This document shows positions 1-11,587 of a stretch of DNA of 64,000 nt, piece after piece (within the stretch, counting starts at the first letter, position 1; every line of letters starts with the position of its first letter). The notes beneath the pieces were generated by a model. It worked only from the letters and a program-made list of their open reading frames with translations. It did not search any database and was not told the DNA's origin. The stretch is from Dryas octopetala (lineage: Eukaryota > Streptophyta > Magnoliopsida > Rosales > Rosaceae). The stretch is from assembly GCA_963921425.1 (NCBI GenBank), contig OY992837.1, positions 9,397,896 to 9,461,895 on the forward strand, given 5' to 3'. Both the position numbers and the translations under genes were made by a program.

Positions 1-293
1 ACATATCCAACCAAGTCTTTCTATATTTTGTTCAGCCTTCTGATATCATACAAATAAATAAAATGGCACATCTTAGGGTACATCTTCACATCACCAACTA
101 AGTGCTAAGTAGTCCAGCTAACAAGTACAAATCTGAGGCTTATATGCAAGTCATATTAAGGGTGTAGACCTCTGTTTTCTTAAACTCCTATATATCCTTT
201 CCCGTAATAGACTTTCACTCTTGAAAATTATGCTCTTTTTTTTCCCTTTTCAATTATTTAAGAAAACAAATCAGTCATAATAATTATACTTAC

Positions 294-3200
294 ATCAACA
301 TCAGAAGGAACAATCTTCATCATTCCCCCAGCAAACTCCTGACAAACATTAATATCATCAGTGCACGTCTGATCAGCCTGTTGAGCCTGAGGTTCAAGAT
401 CCTTCCCACTGCTCTCCACAGTGACAACTTCTGTTATTGGGTGTTCATTAGACCCAGAAGCAGAAGCAATTGGGAAGCTCACAGGTGGCTCAACGCCATT
501 CATCTCCTCAAACTTCTCCTCAAATTGACTAAAATCAAGCAACAAATAAAGAGAAACAAATAAATAAAATCACCTATAATCTAATTCAGCATGCAAAACA
601 AGCAGGTCTTATTCAGATAGAAGAAAGACCATAAATGTCTACAAATGGATATTTCATCAACAAAAAGGAAACAATACCTGACAAGGTAGACATCAATGGG
701 TCCCATTGAGCTTCTAAGTATTATCCGGTATCTCCTCTGTGGATAGTCGACAGCCTGGTGTGCATTGAAGGAGAATCCCATCATATATCAAAGAGAAGAC
801 ATATAGAACATGTACCTTCCAAGAAAAGTTATGCTCTTGACTTACTTCATCCGGATCCGGGACTTCCAAGGTGGTTCCATGTGGAGCTTTAATTGCTATC
901 AGGGTTTCATTCTGGCAAAGAAAAGGCACAAGTAGTTTAATGGAAAATACTAAAGAAATCAGTGTTAGAAGTGACACAAGATACTCACATGGAAGCAGGG
1001 TAGGCCCTTAATGTCTTCTTCAGTCACAAAAAGCCACCTAGAGTAGGAGTTGAAGATACCCGATAAAGATACCACAAACAACGTATGAGTAAACACGAAA
1101 GCAAGTACTTAATTATATAAACATAAAGAAGGGGAAAAAAAATTCTGAAAACTTGATGGACAAGAAGATTTTACTTTTGGTTGTTTGCATCTCCACTAAA
1201 GTCCCTCAGTTTTTCCTGCATCTCTCTGCACCAGTGTGAAAGCATCAGCATCTTCCAACAGTTTCAAGATAGGGAAATTGATGTTAAAAAAAAAAATCAA
1301 CTACATAAACCTTATTCGGTCATCTAATGTGCGCTCTTTCAAGGATAGGTTTTCAACTTCTGCCTGCAGGAAAAAAACCCCGACTTGAAATTTCATCTGC
1401 CTTGAAAAGCTACTAAATTGTCATGGTTTCCTTTAATTCCATGGTTTTTATAGCAATGTAGACAGATGAAATTGTGGATCTAGGAACTAAGAAATATTAT
1501 GTGGGCATGTATTCATCAATTCTAAGTACTACAGAATAATCCCAATTCATGATATTTCAAAAGACAACAAAAAATGAAAAAAATAATAAGTCCCTAGCCT
1601 TTGCATGATAAGAATTTGAAATCAACATTCAATTACCTGTAATACAGAGAGATCACCATCCACCTCCCCTGGCCTTGAAGCATCAAATCCCCTAATCAAT
1701 CATTTAACCCATTCTTGCATAAGTTCCCATGTGTTCCAAATCTTTTTAGAACTTGAATTGAATTTAGACACAAGAAGAAAATTTTTAGGATAAACTATCT
1801 TTACTTCCAACGTATTCTGTTCTTGAGCTTCTTTTCAATGAGACCTATGCCTTCCAAGACATTTGTAATGTCATATATCCTCCTCTTCTGCACCTGTTTC
1901 ATTTGGAACCCCTTTAATCAGTAAACAACTGAATGCAGAGAATATGTGTGTGCGTATGGTGCTCAGACAGAAAATGATTACCTCCAAAGTTTCTGCTGCT
2001 TTGTTTAGGTCAAGAATTCCATCCTCTGCATGCTTAATCAAATTGATGAATTTTTTTGTCAACAGACCTGGAAATTCAAGTACAGTTACAGTGGTATCAT
2101 TTGGCAGCCTTAAGAGCTGTACAAAAAACACATGCCAAATACAAAAAAACTAATTCCAGGATTACCTAGAGAACTGTCATAACGACAGCTGCCAGCTGGA
2201 GTAAGAGGACAAGGTGAACCTGCATGTTAACAGAAGCAAACCAATTAGATTCTTATTATCTATGGAACAAGATAGTAAAGAGTTAAAGCATATTTAAGCC
2301 AGGAAGAACAAAATATGATCCATACAATCCAACTGACTTTGTTACTTTCGACAATGCTATCCAATCTCTTTTACATGGACTAAGCTCTCCTTGAAGCTCA
2401 TCTTGGTGATTTGTTGAATTTAGACTAAAAATGATAGAAGTCAAGAAAAAACTTAAGAGATATAAAAATTTCTCACCAATATTTGACACAGGTGTTTGAG
2501 GCCCAGATCTACTGCCCTTAGAAGCCTTTGACCTATTGTTTGTCCTTCCCCCTTTTGTAGACACAGGAGTCTGAAGGGGACTGTTTACAATATTGGTATA
2601 TCCAGGACTGCTAGTCCAATCACTGTACTCAACTTCATTGTTGTCCACACCGCGCTTCCGTATAATTTGCTGAAAAGTAGCAGCAAAGTTGAAGAATCCT
2701 CATAAACAATAGGCTCAAGGCAACTTAGCAACCATACAAGTTCAAATGCACAACTATAGTGGATAAATTACATAATTAATGATACCAATGAGATAAAAAT
2801 CACAATTCAGTTTAAATGAGGTGGAGGATGGAGAATGTAAATGAAAATGGAAGACTTTCTTGCCGCTCATGAGTACATTTAAGTGCACAAAATACCAAAT
2901 AAGCATACTTCACAGTTACGTTAAGGAATACGACCAAAATAATAAGGAGTCAAAAGAAAGTACGATTGTTAAACAGACATGCAAGCACTCTCCCATAAGA
3001 ATACAATCACTGCAAGCACACAGAGAACAAATGCACCTTTCTTCAAATGTTAATAATGTGATAAACTTTATTATGCAAGCTATCGTACATATCGGATTCC
3101 TCAAATCACTGTCATTGTCAATATGCCTGACTACATTTTTCGAATATTAATTTATACACCTTACACCAAATGAGCAACAATTGATTCTTAAAAGGAGCGA

Positions 3201-3940
3201 AATACTACAACTTGAAAACCTATATTCGAATCAGCACCTTCAATCCAGATTAGGCAGCACAGTTAAGTGTTACGCACATTGCAAATCAACACCATATCAA
3301 ATAACCATGTCTCAGTCCTCCCCTCATTGCAAATTTTGATCCTGATTCTTCACTCTTACAAGTTACATGCACTTACAATAGAGTAAATCGATAATTTGAG
3401 AAGCTCCTAGAAATTATGGAATATCTTAACAAGCACTACCTTAGTGGTAGTTGACCACATAGTATTAGTAATGTAAATAATTTTTTTAAGAACACAAACA
3501 GCATCGATAAGCTAATCCAAAGTTTCTGGTGACAAATTTATTCCAATCACATAGAAACCCTAAACACACAAACAAAAAGCCAAACAAGCACTCTGAAAGC
3601 ACTCAACCACCAACCTCACCACAATTACCCTCAAATCTTCCAGTAATTACAGCGCAATTCACCTAAACAAAGCAACGCAGGGATAGATAGATAGATACAC
3701 AGATGACCACAAATGACAAACACTCACGGGAGATCGAACGACGATAGCTTCAGGTTCCTGGTCGGCAGGTCTGCGAGCACCACCAGCCAATTGGTGATAA
3801 TCATCCGCCGGCGGCTTCCTCAGCTCGAACGCCAGGTGCCGCCTGAGCGGCGGCAGGATCTGGCTGCCGGCTCCGGTCGCCGCAGTAGCCGTCGTCGCCG
3901 CCGGTGCCTGGCGGTTGGGAGCTCGAGCGCAGCCAGACAT
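294..3940 (-). CDS. E2FA: E2F transcription factor, E2FA/E2F3-like (3' end outside window)
   Basis: E2F family activator that binds DNA with a DP partner and controls S-phase genes in the nucleus. Twelve exons can be read on the minus strand: 3940-3728, 2669-2477, 2219-2166, 2067-1982, 1893-1805, 1691-1637, 1363-1311, 1225-1175, 1037-989, 911-846, 754-678 and 528-294. All junctions are GT-AG and phases agree, giving about 407 residues. The N-terminus has the E2FA-like [13 protein letters not shown] and VVRSP. The winged-helix DNA-binding domain spans about residues 148-212, with [21 protein letters not shown] coiled dimerisation segment follows (about 225-264), then the marked box (about 264-330, with [15 protein letters not shown] and GPIDVYLV). 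A Gly-Gly-Met-Met-Lys-Ile stretch near the end resembles Arabidopsis E2FA more than E2FB. The last exon ends in a donor at 293. The C-terminal RB-binding exon (expected DYWLL-type motif) is not found in bases 1-293, so it lies beyond the window. Confidence 0.95.
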
Positions 3941-4262
3941 GGAGGCGATCGAGCGGCTCGAACACTTGGCGGTGGTCTCCGATTGCCGAGACGATCAGAG
4001 AGAGAGAGGGAGAGAGGGAGAGAGGTGGATCTTAGGGTTTGGGGAATCGAAGAGAATCGGAGAGAGGGAGAGTGGGGGAGGGGTTTAGGGTTTAGAAGGT
4101 GAGAAAATGGGATCTGAGGGGGTAGAGAGAGAAAGAGAGAGAGTTAGAGAGAGAAGGAGGGGGTAAGAGGGAAAGTGGAGTTTTGGGGGGTTAGGGGGAG
4201 AGCTAGCAGAAAACGAGGGAAGGGAGGGAATTTTTGGTTTCGGATAGATGTGGAGGGAACGC
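3941..4262 (-). promoter_or_regulatory. 5' leader and proximal promoter of the E2F gene
   Basis: The 300 bases upstream of the E2F ATG are strongly purine-biased on the plus strand (GA runs at about 3990-4150). This gives a CT-rich leader on the coding strand, as is common in plant 5' UTRs (Y patch). No clear TATA box or consensus E2F site was found by eye. Confidence 0.4.
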
Positions 4263-4386
4263 AGCGAAAAAAATTAATTCGTTAAGCTGCTTTTCTATTT
4301 CTGACCCTCGAATTTTTTAAAATTCTGTTGTGGCCCTCAGGTTCTACATTCAATATGGTCGGAACCTTTTTTTGCTTCAATATGGT

Positions 4387-4939
4387 TAGGGGAGGAAAAA
4401 TTATCCGAAAAACTGCCGCCGACCGACAAACCACCCGAAGCACAACCGAAACAATCGAAGGGAGGGAAATTGATCCAACGGCCAGCGATTTTCTACCCAA
4501 CCAACGGTTGTCGGTGGTGATTTGAAAATCTCAAACTATCGGAAAACTACTACCGACCGACCTTATATTCTTCTTCTTCTCTTCTCTGCTTTTTCCTACC
4601 GGCTACCAAGCTCAACAACACCCAGCTGCAAGTCTGCAACATCGTCTCCGCCGCCTCTACCCTTCTCGAAATTGTCTAGCTCCGGTGCTGTAATGTTGGC
4701 GGTGTTGCAGGCAAGGGAGCCGGAGAAGAATAAGAGATCGTGGCAGTGTCCAAAGTTGCAGTGTTGTTGAAGAAGATAAGAAATGAGAGAGAAGGTGACC
4801 GACCACCACCAATACTAAAGTCATCGGTAACTGAAGGTGTTCGAAGCGAAAGTGGTTGCGTTTCTCCCCCTTTCGCCGATATCGACACGGTTGTCGGTTG
4901 CGCAATATCAGTTCGGTTACCGAATCGATTCCACCCCTA
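4387..4939. mobile_element. Small non-autonomous hAT-type DNA transposon (553 bp)
   Basis: The left end begins TAGGGGAGG and the right end finishes with CCACCCCTA, so the terminal inverted repeat starts TAGGGG, the plant hAT pattern. The 8 bases before it (4379-4386) and after it (4940-4947) are identical, AATATGGT, an exact 8-bp target duplication as hAT elements make. No transposase is encoded; the inside is CT/GA-rich. The intact duplication suggests the insertion is not very old. Confidence 0.8.
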
Positions 4940-4999
4940 AATATGGTAGGGAAGTTACAACTAATATAGAAAATATAGAAATACAAATTTAATAAATAT

Positions 5000-5493
5000 A
5001 TTGAGCATTGAAAAAGAAAGATATATTGAACTAGCTTGCAATGTATTAAATTTCATATTTTTAGGGTTTCGAAATCGAAACACATATTTAACAATTTTTC
5101 GTGAAAATTTTTTGAAATTTTTCTATTTTCTCCAATTTCAGAAATTCACCAAAAATAGCTTGAGATTCCAAATAATTCACCGAAAAATTCTACAGACTCA
5201 TATTGATGAGTATTAATTTCCTATGACCTCAAAACAATCAAATTATTTTCAGAAAATTATGAAAAATCCTACTCTCATAATTTAATTCTAAAAATAATAA
5301 TAATTGTCAAATTCTTGAATTTTCCATTTCTAAAATTTATTTTCACACAACTAATCTCTAGAACTACAACCAAAGGTCTAAGTTTGTTAAAATAAACTTA
5401 AGAAAATTTCTAATTCCTTTAAACAAACCTTAAAATAAGTTTTAAAATTTTAAGTAACAAAATTACCATAAGCCAAAATTTGGGTTGTTACAC
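5000..5493 (+). mobile_element. Probable LTR remnant (Ty3/Gypsy-like), fossil
   Basis: An AT-rich block ends with TTTGGGTTGTTACA at 5493, a typical right border of plant Gypsy-type LTRs. No second LTR, internal coding region or convincing left border was found nearby. It reads as an old, degraded solo LTR or LTR fragment. The left limit is approximate. Confidence 0.35.
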
Positions 5494-7397
5494 TCAATAA
5501 AGACAAAGTTTGGTTGGGTGAGAGGCACAGGACAAAAGGAAGGAAAGAAAAAAAAATGAAGAGAGAGGCACGGGAACAAAAAGTAAGGAAAAAAAAAAGG
5601 ACGGGGGGTTTAGGGCCTTTGGAAAGAAAAAAAAAAGTTAGAGATTTTGTTTAGTTATTTTAAACCCTAAACTCTAATACATTTTTATATAAAAAATAAT
5701 TAAAAATATCTTAAAGGCCCTAAAACCTAATATCTTAAAGAATATAGAGTATATAGGGTTTAATGTATAGATTATAGAGTATAAAGAGTATTAGGGTATA
5801 TAGAGTATATAAAGCATTAGGGTTTAGATTTTAGTGTATAATTAAATAATAAAATTATAGAGTATAAAAATATACTAATTTTATTTAACAATATTTTCTC
5901 CAGCGCGCATTATATTCACTTTATATCACATGAAACTTACTATATAATTTGGTTTTTTCAATATTTTTTATCAATTTAGTAGATAATATGTTAAATAAAC
6001 ATATTCGTATTTTGATAAAGTTTCCGTCGTTTCCGTCTAAATTTAAAAATCTTCAAAATTTCCATCAAAATTTCCGTCGAAATTTCCATCGAAATTTTCT
6101 CGAAATCCAAAATTTAATTCCTTGCTAACTTGATAACAATTTAGAAAAGAAAATTTATAATTTGTTTAGCATACTACTTAATTCAATAAATCTCCACACA
6201 AGTGCATGTCCAATTAAAGCTTGAAAATTCTTGCTAGGAGTTTTTCTCAGTAAAGTTAAGCATTTGAGTTAAAATTTTGACTTGTGATATTATTTATTTA
6301 GGAACAAATATAAAATGTACATAATTCAAGTAGTCTCAACCAAATCTTTGATTAAGATACATATTATTAGTATATAATTCTATTAAAGTTGACAATAATA
6401 TTTATCTCTTTATGATAGCAATAATAAATTAGGTGAAATATGATTCACAAATGCCTATATAGAGGCATTGGTGAAATTAAAGACCAAAAGGCGTGAGATC
6501 TCTATAAGAAAACAGTATTGAGTGCCCAGTTTGGAATTATAGTAAACATTTGGGGCATAAATCAAAGCTGCTGATAGAAAAGACAACAAACGAAAACTAC
6601 AAGAAGAATCGCCGATCCGCGCCTTTATTTGTCTTAAACAAATTCTGTTTATTTGGCCGTGGCACACTCGCACTCATTTCTCCCGTTTCATCCAACATTC
6701 CAACCCTAGAAGGCCTTTTTTAGTTTTTTTTTTCTTTCTGGAGCATCCCACGCTAGAAGTTGAGTAACCAGTACATAATTTGGTGCCAATAATACTTACT
6801 CCATCCTTTGAAGGAGGACGACCTTCGACCGTTTCTCACAGCAATATGTTTTTGTTTTCTTGTCATTTTAACTCCTTCTAGAGATAAAACCAAGTATTAT
6901 TCGTTTGGTGCAACTACTGTTGGGTCCATGGCAATTGCAAACAATAATTATGAAGAATAATAATAAAATAATTTATGCTTATCAAGTTATCATTTGGGTT
7001 AGGTCTATCATATTAGATTTGAATCATTTTATACGATCTTTTTACAAGCACTCGGCACCAATATTGAGCGTTTGGCTTATTAAAAGTAGATCGGCCTATC
7101 ACCAAGTTTAGTATGTGGGCCAGCCTATTAAGTTATTTCTCATTTTGGATGTAAAAAAAAACCTTAAATATTACATATAATGATTATAAAGTCCATTTTG
7201 AACTCTTAATGATAAGTTAACCCACTTGCTTTATGATTTTTATCCAAATGATAAAATGATCCACTTAATTACTTTTAAACCCATATTTTTTTTAAATAAG
7301 TTTTTCTCACTCTCTCCCTTCTCCCTCGCGATCTCTCTCCCCTCCCCCTCGCTATCTTTTTCTCTGTTATCTCTCATCTTTGTGCCAATCTTTGTCT

Positions 7398-7401
<4 letters not shown>
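5494..7401. other. Gene-free AT-rich intergenic DNA
   Basis: No coding exon was recognised. The stretch has a purine-rich patch (5520-5640) and short motifs resembling telomere repeats (TAAACCCTAA at about 5660). Around 5700-5830 a TATAGAGTATA-type motif recurs. A TTCCGTCGAAATTT-type motif recurs at about 6025-6100, and the end of that block is shared with about 28380-28410. The remainder is featureless AT-rich sequence. Confidence 0.5.

Positions 7402-7440
<39 letters not shown>
7402..7440. repeat. (CT)n microsatellite
   Basis: An uninterrupted CT dinucleotide run of about 39 bases inside a longer pyrimidine-rich tract (about 7310-7450). Confidence 0.95.
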
Positions 7441-7443
<3 letters not shown>

Positions 7444-7586
7444 TCCTTCACCATATCTCACCGTCGGAGCCTTGAAGGAGGCCAGGCGACCTCCGATCTA
7501 AAAGTGATGGGTGGTATCTAGAAGTTTTGGGCAGATCTAGAAGTTTTGGGCGCAATCTGGAAGTGTTGGGCGATTGTTACTATTGA

Positions 7587-7623
7587 ACAGTAATTATTTG
7601 TAACTATCTCAAATAATTACTGT
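7587..7623. repeat. Perfect 14-bp inverted repeat (hairpin)
   Basis: ACAGTAATTATTTG and its exact reverse complement are separated by 9 bases. Imperfect pairing extends about 8 bases further on both sides. Just upstream (about 7515-7570) a TCTAGAAGTTTTGGGC-like unit occurs three times in degenerate form. No downstream T-tract or gene end accompanies it. It could be the core of a small fold-back element. Confidence 0.6.
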
Positions 7624-8944
7624 TGGACAGTGGCAATTCTCCTGATGTGAAAAAAAGGTTGGCCACATTAGGCTACGTGCCCAACACATTTTTTCGACTA
7701 ATTTTCATTAAGATGGACTGCATTGGGATTTGCATTTTCATCGTGGGCCTTAAAAAAGCCTATTTTTTATAATGGACTTAAAAAAACCCAAAATATTAAG
7801 TAACATACACTATTATTAAAAAATACTATATATGAAGACAAATTTAATACTTAAAATATAATTTTAACTCTATAAAAAATTAAATAAATTTAACCACACA
7901 AGTTAAACATGTGGAGTCCTAACCTGTGTGGAATCACCAGATAGAGAGAAAGAGAGAGGAGAGAGAAAGAGAGAGAGGGAAGGATGAGGATACCACCTAT
8001 TGGTATGAATATACAAGTTCTTCTCTTGAGTTATATAGGTTGATACGAAAATGACTTGTTTCTTAATTGTGTTTTGATGGGTTGACTCGCATTTGACCCA
8101 AATTAGCTAACTTCATAATAAGTTTCGAGTCGTATCATCATGCCATGTCTAATTGTCATACTAATTGTCATACATAATCATTCAGCCCTTCGACCGTGAC
8201 CTCACTCAATGAAATAAACAATAATGCTAGAGATTCTAAATTTGGATTCCAAATGATGTGTCATTATACAAGTCAGTATTTTACTTATTGTAAAATAAAT
8301 AATCATTTGAATGAGTTATGTACAGATAAACGAAATACTAACACATTATTCAGGATCGGATCTGTATTTGGGATCTCTAGCACTGCTTTAAAATAAATAG
8401 AAATACCACTACAACAATAACTAGTTGGTTATGGCTAAAAGATTTTAGTTAAAGTATTGTATCCCTAAGGAGTAAGGACCATAACAATAGCAAAAAAAAT
8501 AGCAACCCCAATGGCCCGAATCTCACCCAAAAAAATGACATAGGCAAGCAATCCTTGTACATGCTAACTAGTAATACTACAAAACTGGTCCAAAAAAAAA
8601 AAAATAGTAATACTACAATACAATCATCCAAACGAATCTCAAAATTTTATGCTTATGTTAGTTATGTAACAATAGTTTGAATCTCATTTATCAGGTATTA
8701 AAACAAACTTTCAATCTCATTTAGTACTATCAAAGACACACTCACATTTCTGATTCCCTCTAGTATTATTTCATACTAAAACTCAACTCCAATTCTTATG
8801 ATCTTAATGTCTAATTCCTCGAATCAAATTGGGTGTTTGGCTTCTTCTTCTTCAATTGAATTTACTAATGGAATGCTAAATGCATTCCAAGTTTGAAGGA
8901 AAAATGAGGGGAATGAAGGGTTGGGAAATGGGGTGGTTGCATTT
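7624..8944. other. Gene-free intergenic DNA and 3' flank of the mTERF gene
   Basis: No recognisable coding exon. There is a short GA-rich patch near 7940-7985. The segment from about 8640 to 8944 lies just downstream of the mTERF stop codon and probably holds its 3' UTR and terminator; no unambiguous poly(A) signal could be fixed. Confidence 0.45.
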
Positions 8945-9973
8945 TCATTGTTGTAAAACATCATCATCAGAAAGAGAATTTACAGACCACAATGGAGAAC
9001 TAGTGACTGGGATAGAAGAATTCCAACAAACCTCCAGTCTATCCCTGAACTGGGCCTCACTGGTTTTTAACAAAACAGGCAAGGGAAAGCACACCCCCTT
9101 CTCCACACACAGCTGGTGCCGAGGCCTAATCCTCTTCTCCAAGCTAAACGAGAAGTAGTGCGGAAACTCCTTCAGCTCCTTCAGCTCCCTCCCCATCTCA
9201 ACCATGAAGTAATCGAACTTGGGCTCGAAGTTGTGCTCGATGCTGTAGCAGAACAGCTGCGGGAACCGCCGGAACATCGCCAGCGCCTCGCGCCGGGAGA
9301 ACCCGATTCGTTCCAGGTAGTCGATTCGGGGCTGGAGCTTGTCCTCCACGCTGCAAGAGAGCAGGGAGGTGTGCTTGTTCACTTCGGAAATGCCGATGCT
9401 CTGGAGGAAGTAAAGGGTGGGGCGGAGCCGGTGCTTCACGCTGGAGGCAAGCAATCTGGGCCGTCGGTTGATCACGCGGCGGAGGTCGGAGCCGTTGACG
9501 CGGGCCTCGCGGATGAGGAATGTGAAGACGGGGACGATGTCGGCGACCCGGGAGGCCAGGAGTTCTGGGCACATGCCGGCGAGGCGGCGGAGCTCGGGGG
9601 ATGTGAAGCCCATGGAGGAGAGGAAGTGGACGGTGGATTTGAGGTCGGGGAGGGGGAAGGAGAGGATCGGAGGGTGGTGGTTGATGAGGGAGAAGAAGTC
9701 GAGGCCGATGGAGTCGAGGTAGAGGACTTTTTCTTGGAAGTCGGAGTGGGGGGTTGGGGTGGTTGGGGGTTTGAGGGAGACGGTGGTGGTTTTGGTGGAG
9801 AGGATTGGGAAGGGTTTAGGGTTTTTTGGGGGGGAGAGGGAGTGGGGAGAGTCATGGTGGTGAGAGGAAGAGGAGGAGGAGGAGGAGGAGGGGAATTGGG
9901 GTTTGGGGTTGGAGGGGAATTGGGGTTTGGTGGTGTTGGTGGTGGTGGAGAGGAAGTGGGTTTGTTGTTGCAT
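8945..9973 (-). CDS. mTERF family protein, organelle-targeted
   Basis: Intronless gene of 342 residues beginning at an ATG (9973) and ending TGA. mTERF proteins are helical-repeat proteins that bind nucleic acid and act in transcription, splicing or ribosome biogenesis in plastids and mitochondria. Residues 1 to about 75 are rich in Ser, Thr and Pro with few acidic residues, as in a transit peptide. From about residue 80 successive mTERF repeats are visible, with the recurring hydrophobic/proline pattern: HPPILSFPLPDL, CPELLASRVADI, RRPRLLASSVKHRL, SLLSCSVEDKLQPRIDYL, FPQLFCYSIEHNFEPKFDYF and FPHYFSFSLEKRIRPRH. The length and lack of introns fit the smaller chloroplast mTERFs. The exact orthologue was not assigned. 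Long open frames on the opposite strand here are shadows caused by GC-rich codons. Confidence 0.93.
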   Translation of the reverse strand: MQQQTHFLSTTTNTTKPQFPSNPKPQFPSSSSSSSSSHHHDSPHSLSPPKNPKPFPILSTKTTTVSLKPPTTPTPHSDFQEKVLYLDSIGLDFFSLINHHPPILSFPLPDLKSTVHFLSSMGFTSPELRRLAGMCPELLASRVADIVPVFTFLIREARVNGSDLRRVINRRPRLLASSVKHRLRPTLYFLQSIGISEVNKHTSLLSCSVEDKLQPRIDYLERIGFSRREALAMFRRFPQLFCYSIEHNFEPKFDYFMVEMGRELKELKEFPHYFSFSLEKRIRPRHQLCVEKGVCFPLPVLLKTSEAQFRDRLEVCWNSSIPVTSSPLWSVNSLSDDDVLQQ

Positions 9974-10299
9974 TTGGTTGTTGTTTGGTTATGTGGTGGT
10001 GGGTGCTGCTGGTCATGGCTGAGTTATGGGGTTTAGGGTAGGAGGGGAAGTAGAAGAAGAAGGAGTGTGGTGTGGGTGGGTAGTGGGCAGAGGATAAGGG
10101 GCTTCAAATGCTCCATGATTTCAAAGATTGTGATTGGTGTGTAATGTGACTAATGCTATCTCGCAAAGCCAAAAACAAAAAATTGTCTTAGTGGCCAAAA
10201 AAAAAAAAGTGTCTTGTTCAAATTAAAAAAGAAAAAAAGGAAAGGTGTGTCTAATTAATTAGAGGGATTCTTGCCCCTTCTATGAACTACCCCAAATTG
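9974..10299 (-). promoter_or_regulatory. 5' flank of the mTERF gene
   Basis: Bases upstream of the mTERF ATG are GT-rich on the plus strand (CA/CT-rich on the coding strand) up to about 10090, then become ordinary AT-rich DNA with A-tracts near 10200. No clear TATA box was identified. Confidence 0.35.
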
Positions 10300-11049
10300 A
10301 ATTTTGAGGGGGTAAAAACATCTTTTTATTTGAAAAATATTATAAAAAATTATTTAAAAATAAAACTAATTATAAAAAATTATTAAAAAATAAAGTAATC
10401 ATAAAAAAAGAAACAAAATCCACAAAATAAAACTAACTGAATTTTAAAAAGTACAAAAAAAAAAACAAAACAAAAAAGGCCGCCCACCATTCCTCCACCC
10501 TTTTCCTCTCTTTCGCCTCACTTTCTCTCTCATCTCTATTTGCCTCTCCTCGCTTTCTCTCTATTCCCCAGCCAGCTCCCTTCACCTCTCCCTTATCCCC
10601 GTAGCACTTTACCCCACCCAGCCCACCCGCCCCTCTCCTATCTCTCTGCCTCACTTTCTCTTTTATCTCTCTACCTCTCCTCCCTTTCTCTCTCCCCCCA
10701 GCCCATCCTTTTCCAGCCCCCCAACACAGCCCTAGCGCCGCGCTTCCCTCACCCAGCCTCGCCTCTCTCCTCTCTCTGCCTCACTTTCTCTTTTATCTCT
10801 CATTTTTTCTCCTCCTTCCCTCCCATTTCCCCCTCCCCACTCTCCCCAAACCTCGACCCACCCTCTCCCTCCAGGCCCCAACCCAGCCTAGCCTTTTCCC
10901 CCTCCCCGCCCCAACCTCCCCAATCCTCGTCGCAACCCCCCCACCCAGTTTTGTTTAGTTTAATTATTTTTCATTTTAAATTATTTTTATTTTAATTGTT
11001 TAGTTTTATTTTTATTTTTAGGTAAATATACGTTTTTGCCCCTCAAAAT
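10300..11049. mobile_element. Probable fold-back (non-autonomous) DNA element enclosing a polypyrimidine block
   Basis: The sequence ATTTTGAGGGGGTAAAAACA at 10301-10320 is matched in inverse orientation by TTTTTGCCCCTCAAAAT at about 11033-11049. Next to both, facing inwards, lie long AT-rich arms that are also roughly complementary (AAAATAAAACTAA-type against TTAGTTTTATTTTT-type). Between the arms is a GC-rich, almost pure pyrimidine block. The terminal repeats are imperfect and no target duplication was fixed, so exact ends and superfamily are open. Confidence 0.5.
10515..10850. repeat. Polypyrimidine tandem repeat, about 131-bp period, 2.5-3 copies
   Basis: Units starting CCTCACTTTCTC occur at about 10516, 10649 and 10779. 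Each is followed by a TCTCT-rich stretch; the first two then run into CCCCAGCC and the third diverges. The plus strand is nearly all C and T over more than 400 bases. The open frame across it has low-complexity Ser/Pro/Leu composition and is not a gene. Confidence 0.7.
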
Positions 11050-11587
11050 TGGTATTTTTTTAACAAAAACCCTTAATTGAGCAAAAAAGAAAGTTTTGGA
11101 TATTTAATTGGAACGAAGTGAATATTGCATCCTCAACTGCAACAATGAGTATATTATGAGTTCTTTTGCTTAAATTATCCCAAGTAAAAAACACCCCTAA
11201 AAATTATTCATATGTTATAATTAAAGTGGATCGGTGAGTGGATTGATAACACTATATCAACATACCATGTGGTGGTAGAGTCATATAGAAAGAAATTTGT
11301 AGGGATCAAATTTATGAGTGCATATTTCCATATAAACAATTTTTTAGGAAAAAAAAAAAAAAACCCCGAAAATAATGTAATACCTAGATTTGCGTTTGCC
11401 CCAAAATGTATGGAGCCGGTTAGCCGGTTCAGCCCGGTCCACCCAACCCTCCTCCTACTTATCCTCTTACTGTCTCCTACCATTTCTCCACCTTAGAAGA
11501 AGAGTCTTTTAGACGAGACTGAAGCAACCAGTGAGTGACTGACACACTGAGTGGGTGAGCTCCTACCAAACAATCAGCAACGCAGCA
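11050..11587 (+). promoter_or_regulatory. Promoter region and 5' leader of the 2-Cys peroxiredoxin gene
   Basis: This is the upstream flank of the peroxiredoxin ATG. It is AT-rich until about 11400, then a short GC- and pyrimidine-rich segment (11400-11587) that probably contains the transcription start and 5' UTR. A GTG-initiated extension upstream of the ATG at 11588 is open but unlikely to be used. Confidence 0.35.

Noticed and set aside
5650-5830. Interstitial telomere array
   Set aside because: Only scattered AAACCCTAA-like motifs are present, not head-to-tail TTTAGGG units.
9116-10036. 306-residue open frame on the plus strand
   Set aside because: It is the antisense of the mTERF gene; its Gly/Val/Glu-rich sequence has no family pattern, while the minus-strand frame has clear mTERF repeats.
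10540-10995. 151-residue Ser/Pro/Leu-rich open frame
   Set aside because: A product of the polypyrimidine tandem repeat; low complexity, no exon borders.
11555-11587. Upstream extension of the peroxiredoxin start
   Set aside because: The extension begins at GTG, which is not a usual plant start; the ATG at 11588 gives a normal transit peptide.
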